From: Bursaphelenchus xylophilus
Taxonomy: Eukaryota > Nematoda > Chromadorea > Rhabditida > Aphelenchoididae
Length of the DNA stretch: 64,000 nucleotides
Assembly: GCA_904066235.2 (NCBI GenBank)
Contig: CAJFCV020000003.1
Location: 9,486,001-9,550,000, forward strand
Direction: 5' to 3'
Under the pieces are notes generated by a model, which did no database searches, was not told the origin of the DNA, and worked only from the letters and a program-made list of their open reading frames with translations. Below are positions 35,745-46,817 of this stretch, piece after piece; position 1 is the first letter of the stretch, and every line of letters starts with the position of its first letter. The position numbers were made by a program, and so were the translations under genes.

Positions 35745-36897
35745 GGTTCCCAGCTACCAATTTTCAAAAATCGACGAGATTTTTTGGTCGATAGTTGCCC
35801 AAAAATTGGCTTTTTTTGGGAATTTTCGATTACAACTTTTACAATACAAGTGTGTCGTATCATCTAAAAAAGCTAGCTGTTTTGTAGAGTAGAAAAAAAT
35901 TACAGACAAAAACTGTTTTTGCTTGACACTCCTCTCTTCTAATCCTAGAAAAACGTTAAATATCTCAGTAGCTGGTTAAAAACAGGCCTTAAAACTTTTA
36001 GGGTTAATGTCAGCCTTTCCAAAATTTTACGCCAAATTTACTGAGTAAAATTCGAAACTGAAAAGTGCTTAGTATGTCACTCAAAATTACCCGCTTCCCT
36101 GCATACTAAACGTCAACAAATCCAAAAGTCTCTTGGTCCAAAATGTTTTTTTTGGGTTTGAGTTTCTCGAGTAACAGATGACTCTCCCATAAAAACTCGG
36201 TTCGATGCTTGAGGTCAAAAGTCATGAAAACATTTGGCAAAGAGTGCCACACAAGTTCTAATAAATCTCTATGAAAAGGTGTGTTAAAAATTTACTTTAT
36301 TTAACATAAAATATGACCGTTATGCAGTCAATTGAGCCCGAGAGAAATAGCCTTGTTCGTCTTTGATTTAGAGAACAAACTTAATAAAGAACCGTTCGAA
36401 AACTTTTTTGTTGTCGAGAGTAAAGAATAAAGGTAAACAGAAGGACACAGACTAAGCGCACAGTTTATTGGAAATGCATTGGGATACCGATACTCACGTA
36501 AATGAGAAAGATAAAATTGGAAATCAACGTTTCACGTTGCGAGAAAGCGTGTGAAATAAAGAGATTTTGCCAGACGAAGAACGGTTTAGCCAATAAAATT
36601 TTTGCTTTTGTACAGAAAAAGTTTTGGTTTTTTGTGGAGACATTTTGAATTAACGCCAGACATGGTATTACAAATTTTTTTGACCACTTTGAATAAGAAG
36701 AATAGCGGCATTTGATGGACAGTGCAGTCTATGAATCCAGAGTAGGCGCTATAGAGAAGAATGATCCTAAATTAATGTAAATTGATTTTTTATGCGAGCT
36801 TCAAGTTCTTCAGAAACAGACTGTTAAATTTGAAGCTTCAAAAAATGTTTTTTGCAGAATTGCTTTCAAAATTTTAGCCTCAATTAACAGGGGAAGT

Positions 36898-38162
36898 ACT
36901 CCAAGTGCGACGCTCAGATTTTGATGAAACTTGGCACAAATTTAGGATAATTTTTTCTAAGATATATGCGAGAATCCTAGCTCGCGCTTTGCAGAAACAA
37001 CCGAGATTTTTAGATCGAAAGTCGGCCAAAATTTAGGACTTTTTGCCGAATTTCGGCACGAAAAGCTTCATGCCTACTTCTACCGTAAAGGATAATATTT
37101 CTACAAAAAAATCAAAATTTTCCGCACGAAACTGCCCAAGTTATGGCCAAAAAACGCTTTTCTCTCTGACCGCTCTCCACGTTTAGCGTTCTCTCTCGGC
37201 GGCAAAAATCGTTTGATATATCGGCGGCGCCAGCAAAGCGCGAGCTAAACCTTTCAGGGGGATGCTTCACGTACAAAAAGGGCACTAACTCGAATTAGCG
37301 GCATCACAGAAAAAGCGGAGAGAGCAGAGAAAAAGAGGTGTGGTAACTCGAGTGACCTGACTTTTTATCGACTTTGGCCCCACATTTTGGGCCATAACTT
37401 TTGATACAGTGGACCAATTTGCGCCCTTCCAAAAAAATATTAATGCTGGTGATACACAGAATACACGGATATAAATTTGTAAAATTTTCTTCTAAATTAT
37501 GCAAATTATATGCAAACTTTTTTCTTGGTATCTTAAAGCTCGTCTTTTATTAAAATCTTTATACGGACATGTTTTTTACGCTCTCAGCATCAAAGGGTTT
37601 TTTGAAGGGTGTAAATTGGTATACTGTATCAGGAGTAATGGCCCGCGCAACAGTGGGCGAGAATTTTTTGGTCATAACTTTTGTCACAGTAAACCAATTT
37701 GCAATTTTTTATGAAAGTTTTAAAGCCGGGAGCACGCTGCGTATGATGGTATCAAATTTTTTTCCGTATCTTGCATCTTAAATACAAAGAGAAAAATTTG
37801 CATATGATTTGCATAATTTAAAGGGAAATTTTACAAATTTATATGTGTACATTCTGTGTACCGCCAGCATTAATATTTTCTTGGAAGGGCGTAAATTGGT
37901 CCACTGTATCAAAAGTTATGGCCTAAAATGTCCGGCCAAGTCCATAAAAAGTCGCCCGATTCGCCAATCAAAAAGAAGAGGGATCACTCAAGTTACCACT
38001 CCTCTTTTTCTCTGCTCTCTCCTCTTTTTGCGTGATGCCGCTAACTCAAGTTAGTGCCCTTTTGTACGTGAAACACCCCCAGGAATTGATATTTAGTCCA
38101 TACCCGACGTGTGTGCAAATTTTAAAGAAAATCTGAGCGTCGCACTTGGAGTACTTCCCCTG
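36898..38162. mobile_element. Family B element, copy 2, interrupted by another transposon
   Basis: Terminal repeats CAGGGGAAGTACTCCAAGTG and complement are intact and better preserved than in copy 1. The family B sequence stops at about 37256 within TTTCAGG and resumes at about 38081 with AGGAATTGATATTT, so the 825 bp between is a later insertion. Flanks are TAA on the left and TTG on the right. Confidence 0.85.
37257..38081. mobile_element. Foldback element nested in family B copy 2
   Basis: Left end GGGGATGCTTCACGTAC and right end GTACGTGAAACACCCCC are inverted. The arms continue inward through CTAACTCGAATTAGCGGCAT and, further in, ATATAAATTTGTAAAATTTTC, to a centre near 37650. The target was split with a 3-bp duplication (CAG or AGG, depending on where the ends are drawn). 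No transposase. Confidence 0.8.
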
Positions 38163-38182
38163 TTGAGACCCACCTGATTCTA

Positions 38183-39248
38183 CAGGGTGTTTCAAGAAAT
38201 TTGGAACAAATGATTTGCTTATATCTTTGTGTTCTTTGCAGCTATCAACGAATTTCTTTTTGCTTCTAAAAATTGACAGCGTGCGTTTTTAGAATCCAAA
38301 AAAATTTTTTTCGTCGGCGGAGGGCCCATTTCTCGGCGGAGAAAATTAGGGCCTTTTTTAAAAATCACAGCGTATTACGTGGCGGAAACGCCGTTGCAAC
38401 GGCTGAAATCAAGTTTACGTAATACCTCCATCGATTTTACGGTATGCTTTTTTTGCGTTTTCGATTTTACGCACTTTCGCGGATGCGCGGCGGAGACCTC
38501 AGATTTCGGCGGACGTTGTTTTGGGCCTTTGGTTTTTGCAATTCATGTTGGAAAAGGAGGTTTGGGTGATTTTTTGTTGTCATCCGATGCACAGATGGCA
38601 AAAATTTCGTGCTTTTTATCCCCGGCGGAGGAGTCGGCGGAGGCTTTATCAAAGGGTAAAAAAAAAACTCCGCCGATTTTTTCGCCGGACCAAAAAAATC
38701 AAAAATCTTTGAAAGACAATGCTGCTCTGATGGATTCTTGTAGCTGAGATTTTTCCCGGACTCGTAAGACAGCTTTGACCCTTTGATAAAGCCTCCGCCG
38801 AATCCTCCGCCGGGGAAAAAAGCACAAAATTTTTGCCATCTGTGCATCGGATGACAATAAAAAATCACCCCAGCCTCTTTTCCAACATGAATTGCAACAG
38901 CCGAAGGCCCAAAACAACGTCCGCCGAAATCTGAAGTCTCCGCCGCGCCTCCGCGGTGCGCGTAAAATCGAAAACAAAAAAATGCATACCGTAAAATCGA
39001 CGGAGGTGTAACGTAAACTTGATTTCAGCCGTTGCAACGACGTTTCCGCCACGTAATACGCTGTGATTTTTAAAAAAGGCCCTAATTTTCTCCGCCGAGA
39101 AATCGGCCCTCCGCCGACGAAAAAAATTTTTTTGGATTCTAAAAACGCACGCTGTCGATTTTTAGAAGCAAAAAGAAATTCGTTGATAGCTGCAAAGAAC
39201 ACAAAGATATAAGCAAATCATTTGTTCCAAATTTCTTGAAACACCCTG
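38183..39248. mobile_element. 1066-bp full-length palindrome, mariner-type ends
   Basis: CAGGGTGTTTCAAGAAATTT at the left is exactly mirrored at the right, with TA on each side (38181-38182, 39249-39250). The two arms of about 520 bp each are near-identical over their whole length, including the CCGCCG-rich part (CGGCGGAGGGCCC) and ATCCGATGCACAGATGGCAA. TA duplication and CAGGGTGT termini fit Tc1/mariner. Nothing in it is protein-coding. Confidence 0.85.
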
Positions 39249-39249
39249 T

Positions 39250-39395
39250 ATAAGAGGTTGTTGAACATCTTGGCCAGTCCTGTAAATTGCTTGCCAGAAT
39301 TTTCAACAAATCATAAGGAAAAAAAAACCACAAATCAAACACGAAGATGTAGACATCTTCTCCGGTAAACTTACATTAGGTGCGAAGTTTCTTTA
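39250..39395. repeat. Dispersed repeat shared with 63430-63570
   Basis: From ATAAGAGGTTGTTGAACATC the sequence runs parallel, with small changes, to 63437-63570 (TAAATTGCCAGAATTTTCAACAAATC-type core and CCACAAATCAA). Unknown family. Confidence 0.6.
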
Positions 39396-39519
39396 AAATA
39401 TATCGGCGGAGCTTGCAAAGCGCGAGCTAAAACTTTCAGGGATTGACGCTTAGTCCATACCCGACGTGTGTGCAAAATTTAAAGAAAATCTGAGCGTCGC
39501 ACTTGGAGTACTTCCCCAG
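39396..39519. mobile_element. Family B fragment (right end only)
   Basis: Carries the right part of family B (GCGCGAGCTAAAACTTTCAG, then the TIR complement ending CCCCAG) followed by TAA. The left part is missing. Confidence 0.7.
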
Positions 39520-40237
39520 TAAGCCAAGATTCAAGCCTACTGCTGACTAATTTTGCTTATTATCCAAAGACTTTCCTTAATAAAAATATGCTGTTTTGAC
39601 ATTCAAGTGATCAAATTTCTGTGGTGTAAAAAATTAGATTACCATCGAACCATCACTTCATTCAGGATGACTCATGTTTTCAACGGGTCTACGAAGCGCC
39701 AAAAAAACTCGGGGATGCCATCAAAGTTCACACCTGTTGCTCGTCGTTTTAATATCATCACCTTTTCCTCACATTCGAAAACCAATTAGTAGCTCGTTAT
39801 CGGCTCGATAAAACTCTTTGGGGAGGACAGGACATTCCGGCCATTACTCCTTGAAAAAGTATAGGATTTCGATTTAAAAATGCGCATTTAAACACGTGTT
39901 TTCACTTGGAATGACCAAGTGTGTTTTTTCCGGGGATAGCCAATACGTATACGAGTAAAACTGCACGTAAATTGCTTTAGAATTGGCCCGTCGAAGCGCT
40001 CCGTGAGGATAATGGGGTCCTGTGGACTTTATGGTCAGTCGGGTTTTGGTCGGATTTGTGGGAAAAGATTCATTGTACAGCAATATCAGTTCTTTAGAGG
40101 CAATAAAATACGTGATTTTTTTGGGATTACTATACTGTAGTGCCTGAATTTTCATGAAGTTTTGCATTGTAAAAAATTAAAGCTTTTTGCACATTGTAGG
40201 CTCTATTCTAGCCAACATATTTCTAATGTTGAACTAA

Positions 40238-40676
40238 CAGGGGAAGTATCCCAAGTTTGATGAAACTTGGCACAAATTTACAATAGTTTTTTTTTTAAAA
40301 TCAGATACGAGAATCCTAGCTCGCGCTCTGCAGAAACAACCGAGATTTTTAGATCGAAAGTCGGCGAAAATTTAGGACTTTTTGCCGAATTTTGGCACGA
40401 AAAGTTTCATGCCTATTTCTACCGTAAAGCGCAATTCTTCTACAAAAAACTAAATTTTTCCGCACGAAGCTGGCAAAGTTATGGCCAAAAAATGTTTTTC
40501 TCTTTGACCGCTCTCCGCGTTTAGCGTACTCATTCGGCGGCAAAGATCGTTCAATATTTTGGCGGCGCTTGCAAAGCGCGGGCTAAAACTTCGAGGAATT
40601 GATATTTAGTCCATGCCCGACGTGTGCGCAAAATTTATTAGAAAATCTGAGCATCGCACTTGGGGTACTTGCCTTG
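40238..40676. mobile_element. Family B element, copy 3
   Basis: A 439-bp copy flanked by TAA at 40235-40237 and 40677-40679. The left TIR has lost a short piece after AGTATCCCAAG. Interior as in copy 1. Confidence 0.8.
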
Positions 40677-40906
40677 TAAATAGAAGGCGTCCCAAAAAAG
40701 AAGATTGCGACCTAACGAGGGAATGGTCTGAACTTCCCCCAGCGTTTGGGAAAAAGACTAGTACAGGTGGATAGAGCAAGTAAACTTTGGTGAAAAGATC
40801 CATTTTCCAGCTGCGGAATAAGCCCGGCCGACGAGAAAAATCGACCGAAAGTTCCACAAAAATTTCCTCTTTCTCTTCGCTCGGAAAAGAAGAGCGGTGT
40901 CCAATG

Positions 40907-40979
40907 GTTCGGTTAGCCGAGTGGATAAAGCATCCGCTCGGTATTCTTTTGGGGGTTGGTTCGATTCCGGGGTCTCGCG
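40907..40979 (+). tRNA. tRNA-like pseudogene (left arm)
   Basis: Box A TAGCCGAGTGG at 40914-40924 and box B GGTTCGATTCC at 40958-40968 both match the tRNA consensus, with starts 44 bases apart, exactly the normal spacing. The T-arm stem mostly pairs, but the D, anticodon and acceptor stems do not form properly, so no amino acid can be assigned. It is more likely a tRNA-derived module with an internal pol III promoter than a working tRNA. Confidence 0.45.
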
Positions 40980-41244
40980 AAGGACCGTGATAAGGCTTTG
41001 ATGAGCAAGATCAAACTCTAACAACCCAAAAAATATTTTGCCGTTTTTATACGTTTTATAGGGGAATTATACCAAAACAATAATTGTCAAAAAATGAATT
41101 TTTTGGGTGCTTCCGAACCTTCAAAGCGATGGAACGCCAAAGTTATACTTGTTTGGTGATAGACTTGACTTTGAAAAAGGCAAAATAATTTTTTTTGGGT
41201 TGTTAGAGTTTGATCTTACTCATCAAAGCCTTATCACGGTCCTT

Positions 41245-41317
41245 CGCAAGACCCCGGAATCGAACCAACCCCCAAAAGAATACCGAGCGGATGCTTTATC
41301 CACTCGGCTAACCGAAC
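41245..41317 (-). tRNA. tRNA-like pseudogene (right arm)
   Basis: Inverted twin of the module at 40907: box A at 41300-41310 and box B at 41256-41266 on the minus strand. The two differ by very few bases. The same caveats on folding apply. Confidence 0.45.
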
Positions 41318-41511
41318 CATTGGACACCGCTCTTCTTTTCCGAGCGAAGAGAAAGAGGAAATTTTTGTGGAACTTTCGGTCGATTTTTCTCGTCGGCCGG
41401 GCTTATTCCGCAGCTGGAAAATGGATCTTTTCACCAAAGTTTACTTGCTCTATCCACCTGTACTAGTCTTTTTCCCAAACGCTGGGGGAAGTTCAGACCA
41501 TTCCCTCGTAA

Positions 41512-43008
41512 GCCTCTTTATAGAAATTCCTGTGGTTGTTGATTATATCTAATGGGGTTTACAACGTTCAAAGCTGTTTTGCCGTGCTGGACTAACCGTA
41601 GCTTATTTCCTGGTCCGCACGGTGCGAAAATAGAGAAACCTCAAAAAAAGGCCAATAATTCGTGTTATGGTAAAGACTCGTAGTCTAGAGGTTTGTGGCG
41701 GTCCTAGCGTCTTGATTGTTGTCAGTGTAAATTACCACAACTTTTATATGATGACTTTTGTCATACGATAAAACTACAAACTTTTCTGCACCGTGCAGGG
41801 CCGATTTTAGCCTATTTTTGAGGTTGCACTGTGCAGAAGTTAACTTTTCTTGTGAAACACATCTACTGCATTTTACTCCATTTTTAAGTAATTTTCTTTA
41901 TTCTTTCTTACTGTATATTGTGGAAAAACCTTATTTACGAACTTTATGGACCCCAAATTCTGGGAATTTGTTGTGCAACCTGTCTCATAGTACGTTTTGT
42001 CTTCGTCACCATGTGGGTAGTGGAAAATTTGTTTATGTTCGCCTTGGCCCCAAACAAGACGAGAACAAAACGGTCGGATCCCCCACCCGCTCATCCCTTC
42101 TAAACATAATGGAATTTGAAGTGAAAACTTTGGAATAAGCATTCATATTCAAAAACGGCAACTATAGTCAGCACTACGAAGAGTCTCATATTCTCTCGAT
42201 TACCGTATTTTTTCTAGGATTCTTTTGATCTTGCAGTAAGGAGATAGATTTGTAGCTAGATCAAACATGAAAAGGCTGAATTAAATCTCCGGATCAAAAG
42301 CGATATTCGATACTCTGCGTCCATCTTTATATTTTCGGTTGTCTTGTTTACGCGGGATAGGATTATTGGGGCTGGATCTTGAAGAGGACCGGGTGATTAT
42401 TATATATAATAATAATCATTTGTTAGCAAATGTCTTGTTGTTTGACGGAAACGTCATAACTATGACTTGCATTATTTCTTTACATTGGCTTGCAAATAAA
42501 TGTAATTTTGTTTCGAGTTCTTGTCGTTTGAAAAAATACTACGACAAGAGAAATGTTCTAAATATTAGGCCCAGATTTTCATCATTGTAAGATTGCAGTG
42601 GACTACATATCAATTCTTGAAAGTCTTAGCTAGCGCTTTATTTGGGAATTTGGGGCATTCAGCGATCTTTGCCGGCGAGAGAGTACGCAAACTGCCGAGA
42701 GCGGTCAGAGAGAAGAACCTTTTTCGAACGTGTTTATCTTTGTCAATTTCGCTTGAAAAAAATAATTTTTTGTTAAAACTCTGATAAAAATGCCGCTGAA
42801 AATTTTCAGATAAAGCCTAGGAATTATTGAACTTTAGTCAACTTTTGAATAAAGATCACGGTTGTTTTGTAGGGCATGGGTTGGAAATTTCACATGCATC
42901 TTCGACAAAAATGCTTTAAATTTTTGTAGCAACCCAAAAATTGATATTACAGGGATTCTCAAAGGGAATTTAGAGCCTACAGTGGGGTTGCAGCAATAAT
43001 ATAATACA
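41512..43008. other. Gene-free stretch with sparse GCACNGTGC copies
   Basis: Three palindrome copies lie at about 41617, 41789 and 41826. A fragment at about 42630-42730 (GAGAGCGGTCAGAGAGAAGA) is an inverted piece of the family B interior. No supported gene. Confidence 0.4.
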
Positions 43009-43234
43009 CAGTGACAGACCTGATCCAGTGGCAAAAAACGTACGATTTGGCACCCAAGAAGTATCAAGAAATGTAGTGAAATGCCTCCCTCTCGCCCTCT
43101 CCTTCACAAAAAGGGCCGGCGCGCTTTTGAAATCGGATTTTTTCACTTGGAGATGGAGATATTTTGCTATATTTTGTGATATTTCTTGGGTGCCAAATGG
43201 TACATTTTTTGCCAGTGGATCAGATACGTCACTT
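43009..43234. mobile_element. MITE family A, copy 4
   Basis: Left CAGTGACAGACCTGATCCAG and right GCCAGTGGATCAGATACGTC are inverted arms. The inner sequence has TTTGGCACCCAAGAAGTATC where other copies have TTTTGCATCCGGGAAG, so this is a diverged copy. Confidence 0.75.
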
Positions 43235-45574
43235 TATTTTAACAACTCCAAAGATTTTCAAAATTCATTTCCCAGACCTCCAATTGTGTTCCTGAACTCC
43301 TCTCACCTTTATTATGTTGATTACAGCCGCTCGATTTGTGATCTGACATTTATGACGACCTCTTATAAGCATTCCGCCATCTGTCCGTTGAGACATTTCA
43401 AAAATGCGGCTTTGGCTAAAGTTTTTCCCAAAGGCCTTTCCGAATTTTTTGATTTACAACTGAACGAGGGGAAACATTGATTGAAAGAGGGGAAGGGGGG
43501 ATCGAATGGAACGGGGGGAATGTCCACTTTATGAGTTCTTTGTTTCCTCATCGTGATTTAACCGAGGCTTTTTTGATCAATAGGATTTTACGAGCTTGAA
43601 GATTGCGATTGAGATTTTTTGGGAAGTAAAATTGCATAAAATACCTTGAAAATTATTTATTTTTGAGATTTTTAGGCTAAAATTAATGAAAAAATTTATA
43701 AAATATTTGATTTATTTAGGCTGTCTGGACTTTTGCTTATATTTTTTACATTTTTTATTCAATTTTTGCCATTTACTAACCATTTTATTAGAAAAAAATT
43801 TCAAAATCACCCTATAATATCAACTTTTCATGCAAAACCCTTTCGGTTTTTGCTCTCAATTATTCGAAATGCCCTCATTTGTCATCAGAAAGAGTTCTTT
43901 TATAACGTTCCTCTCCATTTTGACCGCAAATTTTGGAAAACCTCTCCCTGCGGACACCTCCTCGAATGTCCTGCAAATCTCTTAATTTTCGGCCTGTGAA
44001 TTCTCTGCAGCTGTATAAACTTTGATTTGTTTTCCAAACGCTTTTTTCGATGGGTGGCTTCCCATGTGTACTAAAGTGGGAAGAGTAACGTCATTTTCGG
44101 GTTTGTTATGTGACATACAGCGAGGGTTGTCATTAGTCATCACTTATATACATACTGACCAGGTCTAGTGGTGATGTTTTGCTGATTTTCTCAAGATTAG
44201 TTTTTTTTTACGAAAAGTTTTTTTAGATTTTTTATGAATCGTTGGTCACCTTTTTTGTAAAAATTTTATTTGCGAGCAGTTTGTGTTGACAATATAGACA
44301 TTATATGTGCAGTTGAAGACATTATATAATACAGTTGAAGTTCTGCACAACTAATAATTGCAATAGGACGAGAAGTTTACTTGTTTTAGAAGGGTTCTGT
44401 TCCAGGGAGGTTTATCTTCTCCTAAAATTGACCTCCTTACCTTTGAAATCGTACGTATGCCATAGGCATGAACTGATATTTTTTTATTTTCTCTAGTTTT
44501 TATAAAAACTAAAGTAGAAGTCAAAAAAGTTACTTATAGCCAATTTGGTGATCGATAGAATTCCTTGGCACTTGCTTCTCTGTAAAAAGGGGAAGGGAGT
44601 AATCTTAATTTGTCCCCGAAGAGTTGAATCTTTGATTTAAAAAAAAAACTTGGGTTGAACTTTAATGCCGGTTTTTCAGAATGCACGGAGGATGGTCACT
44701 TCTTTGCGTTTAAAAAAAAAGTTTTCTATAATGTTTCAGCAAAGTCCTTGAATCAGATTGTACGTTCCGTCCAGTCAAATGACATGGCCAATCGGACACT
44801 CCAATCATATATATTTTACTTGTGCAAGGATCGAATTTCTCCAGTCAGGTTTTCGATCCGTAGTTTTTGAACCATTTTTTGCCAAAACGGATGAATTTTA
44901 AAAGCGCTTACATTGTAGCGACGTCTGCTGCCTGAAAAATCATAATATACATCTAATCAAAGCCGTATATTAAAATTGGTTCTGGTGATAATAACGGCGG
45001 CTTAGAGCACCTGCTTTTAGCCAAATTTGGGATTAAAGCAGCTTTTGTTTGGATTTTCGTTCATATTTTTGTTGAAATATGGGGAGGCTAAGGGGGCCAA
45101 ACATGATTAGTATGTTTTGAAAACAAAAAGTATGAATGGCAAACTGATATCATAGCTTTGCAAGTCCAGAACGACTGATCTTCTTCAGTCTGGATTTGGT
45201 GGATGGCTACTTTTGGGCCAACGATCCGTTAGTAAATAAGTTAGACTTCAAGCGTTAATAATTGGCCCCTAGCGTATAAAGATCGGTTACAAAGCTTCTA
45301 AGAATCTAAGATTGTACCCCCACACTTATCGTAAGAGTGGGCTTACAAAGCGCATACGCAAATTAGGACTAATAGAACTTAGAGGATAGTACCATACTTG
45401 CTTAATTTGAACTTTGGTGGTTTTATTGCTCGTTAATTCGTGGCAAGTTTCATCTTGCTTTCATTGAAAATTTTTTTTCATAGCCGTTCGGAATTAAACA
45501 TTTTTTTGAAATTTATTTCCTGGCAATGTCTGTTGAAGTTATAGCAAAGGAGTATTGAAGGAAAACGTATTTTA
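43235..45574. other. Gene-free stretch
   Basis: AT-rich, many short chance open frames, no motif or splice pattern that I can support as a gene. Confidence 0.4.
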
Positions 45575-46817
45575 CAGGGTGTACCAAAAAAATGGAAACT
45601 TTTTTTCATGGGTCCTGACGCAAAAATGGTTAGGTGTAGCCAAAGAGGTTTATTACCACAAAATTCTCTGTGTTTTTCTGTCATGGTGTTTTGATTTTTA
45701 CGCCCATATCGATTAATCGACCTGTTTTTTTGGACTTCAAACGAAGGGACCTTGATTTTGGACTTGTTTTTGGAGCTGTTCGAACAGTTAATTTGCTCGG
45801 TATAGAAAGAACGTTGTGTCGAAAGTAATCACGCGGCGCAAGGAGCTTGGTACGGATAGTAAGCGCCCAGGAAGTTAAAGAAAAACGCACCGCCAGCGCT
45901 TCTTTCAACCGGGAGATCCTCAACAGCAAAATCGGCGATTTTCAAGAATAACTTGCCCTTGAGACTGACATCAGCGACCGATCGGTCGGCCGAATAGCCA
46001 AAGACGAGCTCAACCTCACGTCATACAAGCTCTAAAAAATTCAGATCTTTAAAGTCGAGAGAAAGTGCGTACGGCACAAAAATGTCGGAAAGTCAAAGGG
46101 GCGGGCCGCAGCTCCGAGACGTGAGCGCATTCAGTTCGCGGTTCAATATTTAGCGGATCCACAACCACCAGAACGATAGAATCTGCTTCAATGAGGCTCC
46201 TAGCCTGTTGGGCATCGTCGAATACCGCCAAAATCCGGGCCGTCATTGCTTAGGGCGGAATTTGTGCCAGCGGCAAGAATTCCATGTTTTTCGTGAATCA
46301 ATGGGGCAAAATACAAGCGCCGCGTTAATTTCTATTTTGGCGTGCTTCCGTGAGCTCAGAAGAACCTTGGCAATGCAAACTTAGCGTTTCAACAGGACTC
46401 AGCGCCGGCTCACAAGGCAAAATCAACTCAGGACCCGAAATGGGACCGATTTTCCCGATTTTATCCCGCCTGCGAAATGGCCGCCTGCTCGTCAGGTCTG
46501 AATCCAATGGACTATATATTTTTTTAAATAGAAGGCCAGCACCTGTACTATGCTCCACAAAAGTTTGGAGTCGCAAAGTAAATGATGCGCCAAGAACGGG
46601 ACCGATTTCCCCCTTAAAAAGCTGCGGCCCGGACCCCAAAATTTTACGTCACGTTTGGAGCTCTATATCGCCACCAAAGGCAGCTACTGTGAAACAGGTT
46701 GAACATGTTATAAACAATGCTCTATGTTACCAATCATGACCGTTACTTTTGCTGAATTTTGATTCTCCGAAAAAATATAGCTATAAAAACAAGTTTCCAT
46801 TTTTTTGGTACACCCTG
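45575..46817 (+). mobile_element. Degenerate mariner/Tc1 transposon, near full length
   Basis: A 1243-bp element with TIRs CAGGGTGTACCAAAAAAATG and complement, flanked by TA. This is the size of an intact mariner. It carries a broken transposase (separate entry). The termini share CAGGGTGT with the palindrome at 38183. Confidence 0.85.
45690..46720 (+). pseudogene. Mariner-type transposase relic
   Basis: Conceptual translation on the plus strand gives recognisable pieces in changing frames with internal stops: VITRRKELGTD near 45820, HNHQNDRI near 46165 (the segment after the first catalytic Asp in mariner-like enzymes), GLNPMDY near 46500 (the third catalytic motif region, Asp replaced by Gly) and FTSRLELYIATKGSYCET near 46670 at the C-terminus. 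At least two frameshifts and several stops mean it cannot encode an active enzyme. Confidence 0.75.

Larger units (their letters stand above)
40716..41508. mobile_element. 793-bp palindrome with a tRNA-like module in each arm
   Basis: The arms 40716-41042 and 41182-41508 are near-perfect inverted copies starting CGAGGGAATGGTCTGAACTT. TAA flanks both sides (40713-40715, 41509-41511), as for PIF/Harbinger. Each arm carries a tRNA-like stretch with RNA polymerase III promoter boxes. About 140 bp of unique sequence separates the arms. There is a second look-alike fold, CCGAGTGGAT/ATCCGCTCGG, inside each module. Confidence 0.85.

Noticed and set aside
35202..35863. Gly/Ala/Pro/Glu-rich open frames on both strands
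   Set aside because: They are translations of GGAGCC hexamer arrays inside the TIR element.
38379..39202. Several open frames of 120-170 codons on both strands
   Set aside because: They fall in the 1066-bp palindrome and mirror each other.
40606..41552. Mirror-image pairs of open frames
   Set aside because: Identical peptides on both strands simply reflect the two arms of the palindrome.
43028..43480. 150-codon plus-strand open frame
   Set aside because: Its first half is a MITE family A arm and the rest has no homology or splice partner.
46325..46739. Overlapping open frames on both strands as host genes
   Set aside because: They are inside the dead mariner; the plus-strand peptide contains transposase C-terminal residues.
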